Below are positions 57,094 through 64,000 of a stretch of 64,000 nt of DNA, piece by piece. Made by a program: the position numbers and the translations under genes. The notes beneath the pieces were generated by a model. The model ran no database searches. It worked only from the letters and a program-made list of their open reading frames with translations, and was not told the origin of the DNA. This DNA comes from Ceratothoa steindachneri. Taxonomy: Eukaryota > Arthropoda > Malacostraca > Isopoda > Cymothoidae. The stretch covers positions 37,205,912-37,269,911 of the forward strand of contig OZ018327.1 in the NCBI GenBank assembly GCA_963969495.1, given 5' to 3'. Position 1 is the stretch's first letter. Every line of letters starts with the position of its first letter.

Positions 57094-58706
57094 CTGATAG
57101 GTAATGTTCTCGCTATGCTATTCATCAATTACCTCAATCTTTTTTGGTGTAACCAGATGCCAACTCTGGAGCATGGACTATCACAGGCATTGAACTGCAT
57201 CTCTCGCTATGCTGAAGGGTACATGTTTCAGTTTTCCTTATCTAAGGCTAAAGTGGTGCACTTCTGGTGCCAACTACAGTTCCACCTTGATCTGGACTTG
57301 TTCATAAATGGGGTTCGCCTGAAAGTTGTGGATTTGCACAATTTTCTCGGTCTTGTTTTCAACCTACGCCTCACCTGGCAGGGTCATATTCGCAGCCTCA
57401 AGGTCTCTTGTTTCTGCGCCATAGGCATTCTTAGTTCTGTGATATCGAGCATATTTGGGTCTGATAGGGCTACCCCCTTGCTTTTCTAGTTATTCTTTGT
57501 TCGTTTGAAGCTTGACTACAGATGTGAGTTTAATGCATCCGCAGCTGAGTGTATTGGGGAAAGTCTACTCAATCCATAACACCACCCTCCACCTGTTGAC
57601 CAGTGCCTTCTCCATGTTCCTCATTGAGAGCCTACTTATGAGCCAGGCGCCTCCCTCAGTCACCACTGGCTCTCACTGGATCCTCAGCTGGGTATAGTTC
57701 TCAGGCAGGTGGTGCCTCTGGTTCTATCCAGGATGCCATCCTGGAGGGTACCACTGTTGACTATTTGTCACCACACCTCTGCTCCCCAAGCTTCCACAGT
57801 GCCTGGAGTATTGCATTCGTCCTTTTGGGAGCATACTTAGTATCAAGCTAGATCCATGCCAGTGTTTATGAGTCGCTCCAAGAACCAGTCAGTGGGGCTC
57901 TACCAGGTGCTTCATCTGTCTTCATGGCCAAGCTGGTATGTGAAATAACCTGCCATGCCCAGTTTAGAGACCGGATTATGATCTATAGCAAGTCACAAAG
58001 TGGTTTAAGTCCTCTTGGGGTCTTAGAATCTCCACACCCCCTGGTTTGTGGCATAAGTCTGGTGGATGTCAATTTATCTTCTACTGGGTTCCTGGACATG
58101 TGGAAATTGCGGTGAATGAGTGTGACCAAACCAGCATTTGGCTCTTCTACATGGCAGCCCTCCGGGCTCCTTAACAAAGATGGGAGACAGCCGAGGGAAA
58201 CAACATTGCATGCCATTGCGCCGTGACTTCCTATGGACATACTGCCAATGACACAACCGCTTTAGGTCGCTTTCTGTCATTTTTTAATTGGGCACACTCG
58301 CAAAAAGCACCGCCATTTAATGGCGCACTCACCTGCACCTTATAGCAATGACTGCATTCTCCCCCAGTCTGGGTGATCTTCGTGCACATTACCTGTCCCC
58401 ATATTGGGAGGAGCAGGGTTGCTACCGCTTGTTCCTTGTACTCAGAACGAGTTTATGTACACAGACTTGTGAACACTCACCTTTTGAAGGAAGTTGGTCT
58501 CCTTCATTTGACTGTTGTAAGTCACATGTCCCTCGTCCCCCTGAAGCTGGAGTGTGCTTCCTTCTTGCTTGTTTGTTTGTTTGTTTGACTTGTTTCTATA
58601 TTTTTGGTCTTGTTTTGTTTTTTAATGTAATCTGCCTACTATTGGGCTGTACTGTAATCATGGTGACTTTTGTCATAGTAGGCAGTGGACAGATGGGCTT
58701 TTTTAA
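57094..58706 (+). mobile_element. LINE copy J, 5'-truncated
   Basis: It begins at the catalytic-box region of ORF2 (NVLAMLFINYLNLFW, YVDD replaced by FINY) and runs through thumb, RNase H (~57905-58130), zinc-binding end and 3' UTR. Old and full of breaks. The longest open piece is 57013-57489, whose first ~80 bases lie upstream of the LINE. Confidence 0.78.
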
Positions 58707-59034
58707 AAATGAACATGGGTGTACTGCCTATTGGTGTGGGCTTTACAGCCTTGTTGCCTTCCTGTCCAAATTAAAGTATTGGATCTGTCAAATGACATCT
58801 TCATATCTTGGCCATCTTGTTGATAACTTGTAAGGGATCCACTCTGTTACAGCATCGGTGTGAACATGACTAATTAATGCACCCAGAGTTGGAATGCCTG
58901 AAAATTGAGAACGGATAGGCAGGAGTGGCTAACATGAGCCCACCACCCTTTGTTCTTATTAGTTGCAATCTTTCAGAACTTTGTGTGCATTGCTTCATTC
59001 CAAAATTTCTGATTTTATCCCTAACAGCAAAACC
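58707..59034. other. No recognisable element
   Basis: No feature seen. Confidence 0.4.
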
Positions 59035-59400
59035 TTGCTGTTGGGGGAAGGGGAAGAGGCTCTTATCTCACTGCCTGCTCCCAAAAGCTTCTGCCCCTCT
59101 GCTCCCAGAGCTTCTAAAATGTCAGGAGTATTGCATTCAAACCCTTTTGAGAAATGCCCATGTTGTGCCTTCCTTCCATGCTTTCCCCTCACCCCCTCCT
59201 CATTTTGAAGCTGCTGAAGCCCCTCTGGCTGCTGCGTGTCTTTACAGCTGAAATCATTGCAATACACCAGTCAGTATGGAAGATTATGCAACATTCACAG
59301 GTCTGAGCCTGGATTGTGATATATAGTGACTCACAGAGCAAACGATACCCTTGAGTTATTGGAACTTATGCACATCCTGTTTTGCAGTTTTTGTGATGCT
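59035..59400 (+). mobile_element. LINE copy K, small RNase H-region fragment
   Basis: Fragments parallel 20575-20640 (CTCCCAGAGCTTCTAAAATG...) and 20755-20870 (TCTTTACAGCTGAAATCATT...ATATATAGTGACTCACAGAG) of copy B. Confidence 0.6.
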
Positions 59401-59530
59401 ACAGCCTCAAATAAAGGGAGGGGTGGTAGAATCCCTTACCAAAGGTGTCAAATAGTGGAGATGGGTTGTAATAACCTTACCAAAGGGCTCAAATAAATTG
59501 GAGATAGGTCAGAAACCCCTTACAGAAGGC
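59401..59530. repeat. Minisatellite, left flank of LINE copy L
   Basis: Diverged ~45-65-bp units carry the pattern CCTTACCAAAGG, CTCAAATA, GTGGAGATGGG. The same pattern resumes at 63370-63660. Confidence 0.6.
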
Positions 59531-62500
59531 CCAGTAAGTGGCACGGCGCTTTGCCATCCTGGCTGCCATGCTGATGGGATTCAGCACCCCATCCGACCCC
59601 AGCTTAGCCTCTTCTCCTTCCTTCAAAACACTTGTGTTTCCCCCCCAGCTTCCTCGCTTTTCATACAACCTCTCCCACAACTTTCTCTGGTCAGCCTCTA
59701 ATTTCACAGGGTAGATGCTGACCCTTCTGGATTGGGGCTGAGGGGGGAGAGGACAACGTTCCCTAACCCCTGAGCTCTGGTCTAGGGTAGTGGGTTTTTA
59801 ACAACCTACTTCATCCCCACCCATACCTTCCTCACATCCCCTTTCCTTCTCACTTCATCTATTTCTTTTTGCGCTGTGTCAAAGGTGGAGCCACCATGCC
59901 AAAGGACTACCAGGCCACCAGGCGGGAGGGGTGGTCCTGAATGGTGGCACTTGGCTCTGACAGGCCTGTACACACCCCTTGCAGATTGGGTTACTGCTAG
60001 GGGTGAGCTATTGCATCCCGTAAGAAAAAGAGGGTCACCATGCCCAATGATGAAAAAAAACAATCTTCCCTCAATTTCCCCTTGTTCATAGACAGCTACC
60101 CTTGGGCAGCTCCACAGGAAAAATGGAGGTCTCCCCCCTCCCCTGTGTTTGTGCAGGGGACCCTCCAAATTTCTCTAACCGGAGAGGAGGCTTACTCCTC
60201 TCCTTCACCTGCAGGTATAGGGGACCCTCCAAATTTCTCTAACCGGAGAGGAGGTTTACTCCTCTCCTTCGCCTGCAGGTATAGGGGACTCCCCCTTACC
60301 CCCTTCTCTGGAGGTGCTTTAGGCCCGGTTTACACCCGGCATGATGTCTCCATTCTTCTTTTCACTTTAGATACCTCCTTTCAGGCAGTGACTGCAGCTT
60401 CACCTGGATAGGATGTATAGTATTATTTCTGCGTACATTCCACCGTCAGCTGACTTCGAGGCGGGAGACTTCCGGCGCGTCGTGGCACGGTTGCCGAGGC
60501 CCTTTCTCTTGCTTGGAGATCTGAACAGCAGGCATCCTCTCTGGGGAGATTACTCAATAAATCCCAGGGGACAAACCCTTGCCGATCTAATCGAAGAGCT
60601 TGAAATAGGTGTCTTAAATGTGGATGAGTTTACCCATCACTGCCCGAGAACCGCTTCATTTTCTTGCCTTGATCTATCTTTGTGCTCTTCGGATAGCCAC
60701 CGGCTGGACTTTACCTTCAAAGGCGGAGAACCCTTCAATGACAGGTTTACTCTGAGTCAGTTGTGTTCCGCTCTTGCTTCGTGCGAGGACACCACCCATG
60801 GTCCGGACGATGTCCCGTACGCTATGCTTCGACACCTGGGTGAGTGAGGCATGGCCTTTCTGTTAGATTTGTTCAACAGGATCTGGGTGGATGGTCTCCT
60901 CCCAGATTCCTGGCGAATTGCTACTGTGCTCGCCTTTCGCAAACTGGGGAGAGATCACTCTACTCCGACCAGTTTCTGCCCAATCTCTCTAACCTCTTGC
61001 GTGTGCAAGTTGATGGAGAAATTGGTAAATGTTAGATTAGCCGTTTTTCTGGACAGCGGAGACCATCTGTCTTCTGCACAGTGCAGCTTCCGCAAGTTCC
61101 ACTCCACGTCAGATGCTCTGCTCCGAATGAAAAATGGCGTCTGCGAGACCTTCCTTCGTAGACCACTACGCCACAGTGTTTTTCGATCTGGAGAAGACCT
61201 ATGATACCGCATGGCGATACGGTATCATGGGGGTGAGGGGACGCCTCCCAATGTTTATATCTTAATTTTTGTGAGAGCCCCGATTTCGCGTATAGGTTGG
61301 GGGAGCCCTCTCTGGCCCAATGAAGCAGGAAGAGGGTGTCCCACAGGGAAGTATCCTCAGTGTCACACTCTTTGCCCTGAGCATCAGCGCCATTACCTCG
61401 GTGCTACCGGAAGATGTTCTCGCTACGCTCTACGTGGATGACCTTTCGATCTCTTTTGGCCCGGCCCAGATGCCAACTCTGGAGCGTCGACTCCAGCAGT
61501 CATTGAACCGCGTTTCTCGCTATTCCGAAGCGCACAGGTTTCGGTTTTCCTTGGCCAAGACTAAGGTGGTGCACTTCTGCTGCCATCCACCGTTCCACCC
61601 TGACCCAGACTTGTTTCTTAATTGGGTGCACCTAGATATGGTTGAATCGGACCGTTTCCTTGGTCTTGTATTTGACCGACGCCTCGCCTGAGAGGCTCAT
61701 ATTCGCGCAGCCTTAGGGTCTCCTGTACCTGCGCCATGGATATTCTCCGTTCCGTGACGTTCAGCGCTTGGGTTGCTGATAGGGCTACTGCCTTACTTTT
61801 TTATCGGTCCTTTGTTCATTCGAAACTCGACTGCGGATGCGAGCTTTATGCATCCGCAGCCGAGCGTTTTTTGCGGAAGACAGACTCGATTCACCACAAC
61901 GGCCTTCACCTTGCGACTGGTGCCTTCCGCATTTGCCCATTGAGAGCCTACTAGTCGATGCTGGGGAGATGCCGCTCGCTCTACGCCGTGTACAGTCCAT
62001 CATTCGCCTGTACGCGTGAGCCCGTCGCCTCCCTCAGTCGCTAACAGCTCTCACTGCATTCGCACCTGTTTTCGACGGTGCCTATGCCGCCGAGAGACGC
62101 CATTCATACCCTAAGCCCTTTGGGTTTAGCGCCTGGAAACTCCTTCGAGAGCTTGGTATAGCTCTCGGGCCGGTGTCGCCCCTGATTCTGCCCAGGACGC
62201 CACCTTGGAGGGTACCACATTTGGCTATTTGTCGCCACCTACCTGCTCTCAAAGCTTGTACATCGCCGGGAGTATTGCGTTTGACCTCTTTGGAGCACAC
62301 CTCGTGTCACACTGGAACCCTGGCAGTGTATGCGGATGTCTCGAAATCCCAAGAGGGGGTTGGCTGTCACGCCGTATCCCCTCTGTTTGAAGTCAGCGGG
62401 GCTCTACTGGGCGCTGTGTCTTTCTTCACGCCGAGCTGGTGGCAATACATCACTCGGTACTGGAGATTACGCGACGTGCCCGGTTCAGAGACCGGATTGT

Positions 62501-63371
62501 GATCTATAGCGACTCACAAAGGGCCCTGAGTGCTCTCGGGGCATTGGAATCTCCGCATCTCCTTGTTCGCGATATCCGTGACGCCAGTGTTTTGGCGAGC
62601 CGGGTGGATGTCGAGATTATCTTCTGCTGGGTTCCTGGACATGTAGGAACTGCGGGGAATGAGCGCGTCAAAGATTCCGCGAGGACTCTGCGACCGGACC
62701 AGCGTTTCGTTTTTCCTCACACCGACTACATGGCAGGAATACGGGCAGCTCTTCAGGCTGCTTGGCAAAGAAGATGGGAGACAGTCGAAGGAAACTTAAA
62801 GTTGCGTACCATTGCGCCGCGACTGTTCCCATGGACCTACCTCCAATGGTGCGAAGGCTTCAGGTTGTTTTCTGTCGTCTCCGAATTGGGCACACTCGCG
62901 GCACGCACCGCCATTTGATGGAGCGCTCGCCAGCGCCCTACCCTGAGGACTGCGTTGTCCTCCAGACTGTTTGACATATTCTTGTTGAATATCCCAGTCT
63001 GGGTGATCTCTGCACACGTTACCTGTCCTGGTACCGGGATGGGCGGGGTTGCTACTGCCTCTCACTTTACTTGGGACGAGTGTGTGCACATTGACTGGTG
63101 GACTTGTAGACTTTTGGGGGGAGGCTGGCTTTCTCCCTTTTATTTAATCAGGGTTTTTTGTTGTTTTCTTTGTAGGTCGCACGCTCTTGCGTTGTGGGAG
63201 GGGGTACCTCCCCCCAATGCCGGAGCTTGCTTCCTAAGTGTTGTCATCTTTCATTTTTATCGTTGTTTTGTTTTCATATTCTTATTTTAAAGTAGCCTAG
63301 AGCTAGCTGTGTGATTGCGGCGAATTATGCCCAAGTGGGCAGTCGCCAGATAGCCTCCTGAAAAAAAAAAA
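59531..63371 (+). mobile_element. LINE copy L, internally deleted, recent-looking
   Basis: The copy runs from the 5' UTR (59533) to hairpins and A-tail (63371). It lost ~2.4 kb from ORF1 to the endonuclease (junction ~60322) and ~670 bp from the endonuclease to the RT (junction ~60694). A 64-bp tandem duplication lies at 60156-60283. The remaining sequence is close to copy B. Confidence 0.88.
60320..63115 (+). pseudogene. LINE copy L ORF2 remnant
   Basis: Endonuclease residues (YIPPSADFEAGDFRRV ~60435, LLLGDLNSRHPLWGD ~60505) join the RT through a deletion. The RT has the LYVDDLSISFG box (~61430) followed by the undeleted GGCCCGGCCC stretch that copy B lacks in part. RNase H (YADVSKSQ ~62328, SDSQRAL ~62510, FCWVPGHVGTAGNE ~62625) and a zinc-binding remnant follow. 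Frame changes near 60840, 61200, 61690, 61950 and 62430 prevent expression. The first RNase H Asp-Gly is altered (YADV for YTDG). Confidence 0.85.
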
Positions 63372-63660
63372 TAGTGGGAATGTGTGATAAAGCATCGCCA
63401 GTTAGCCTCCTACCCCTTCCCCCCCCCCCTACTGCAGGTTTAAAATAGTGGGAATGTGTGATAAAGCCTTTACAAATGCCTCAACTAGTGGAGATGGGTA
63501 CAGAAGGTCTCAACTAGTGGAAATGTGTGCCTAAACCCTTACCAAATGCCTCAAAAAGTGGAGATGGCTGTTACACCTCTTACCAAAAGACAGGATGAGT
63601 GTAGATTGGTGGCTAAAATATTTTTTAACAAAGGCCTCAAAGCTAATGTAGATTGGTGAT
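63370..63660. repeat. Minisatellite, right flank of LINE copy L
   Basis: Four to five diverged units with CCTCAACTAGTGGAGATGGG and AAACCCTTACCAAATG blocks. The array runs up to ~40 bp before the host exon acceptor. Confidence 0.65.
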
Positions 63661-63703
63661 CAAAGCCCTGTCAGATTATTTAAAACTATCTTTCTTTTGG
63701 CAG

Positions 63704-63811
63704 CCTCTGCGAAGGACCTACGACCGTGAGACCCTGGAGGAAGCCCGGCGCAAGTTTCATGAAAAGTATGCTGGGGGATGCCCAGCCACAGAGTCAGATA
63801 CAGAACCTGAG
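63704..63811 (+). CDS. Host gene, third visible exon (putative)
   Basis: This 36-codon exon lies between TTTCTTTTGGCAG and GAG|GTTGGT. It is phase 0 at both ends, so it continues the middle exon's frame without loss. It reads PLRRTYDRETLEEARRKF followed by an acidic ESDTEPE end; the helix-like LEEARRKFHEKY segment is charged. The conserved C-terminal sororin domain is not in the window, so more exons should follow. A microsatellite-like GGT/G run at ~63830-63860 lies in the next intron. The link to the earlier exons across 29.6 kb rests on splice signals and phase only. Confidence 0.5.
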
Positions 63812-64000
63812 GTTGGTATTTCAAGCAGTCGTGGTGGTGGTGGTGGGGGGGGGGGGTCAGCTCCTACCTTTTGGATCCCTGCCCCCACTCTTAGAAATCA
63901 CTTGAAGAGTTTAATTCTTGGATTTCCCATGTCTAGGTAATGGGTCCAGTCCCAGTGAAAGGGGACACAAAAATATTTTGACGTTTATGGCAGGGTTGGC

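Larger units (their letters stand above)
34103..63703 (+). other. Intron 2 of the host gene (29.6 kb)
   Basis: The donor AAG|GTATGTTC and acceptor TTTCTTTTGGCAG|CC are both phase 0. The intron contains the satellite, LINE copies F and H-L, the Gypsy element, a second LTR and minisatellites. Confidence 0.65.

Overview
The window is eukaryotic, most likely arthropod (a crustacean-like genome is my inference from the retroelement content). It has spliceosomal introns, AT-rich host DNA and a very dense load of retrotransposons. I see no bacterial genes, tRNA, rRNA or CRISPR.

Layout: 1-11.7 kb is a graveyard of older elements: CR1-like LINE pieces on both strands, a palindromic foldback element, a DNA element with ~40-bp inverted ends, a decayed hAT-like transposase and simple repeats. 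11.7-24.9 kb is a nested block of one LINE family that has an EN-RT-RNase H ORF2 and a CCHC-zinc-knuckle ORF1. A nearly complete copy (B, 14783-21739) sits inside an older copy (A) and is flanked by a 13-bp target duplication.

26.1-63.8 kb holds one host gene in three exons whose splice phases fit (26161-27282, 32835-34102, 63704-63811). It carries a KEN box, a YSR motif and an FGF motif in the order seen in sororin (Dalmatian in flies), a protector of sister-chromatid cohesion. Its introns (5.6 kb and 29.6 kb) are packed with further copies of the same LINE, all in the gene's own sense, plus a 243-bp satellite and minisatellites.

The most interesting object is a full-length Gypsy-type LTR retrotransposon on the minus strand (40921-49862), inserted into LINE copy F in the large intron. 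It has ~870-bp LTRs about 2% apart, a tRNA-Lys-type primer site, five gag zinc knuckles and a textbook -1 frameshift signal (G GGA AAC, 9-nt spacer, 9-bp hairpin) at the gag stop. Its Pol carries two extra modules between RNase H and integrase: an OTU-protease-like domain (catalytic Cys replaced by Ser) and a second retropepsin-like domain. Four in-frame stops and two small frame changes make this copy defective.

All domain calls come from reading motifs by eye; no search was run.
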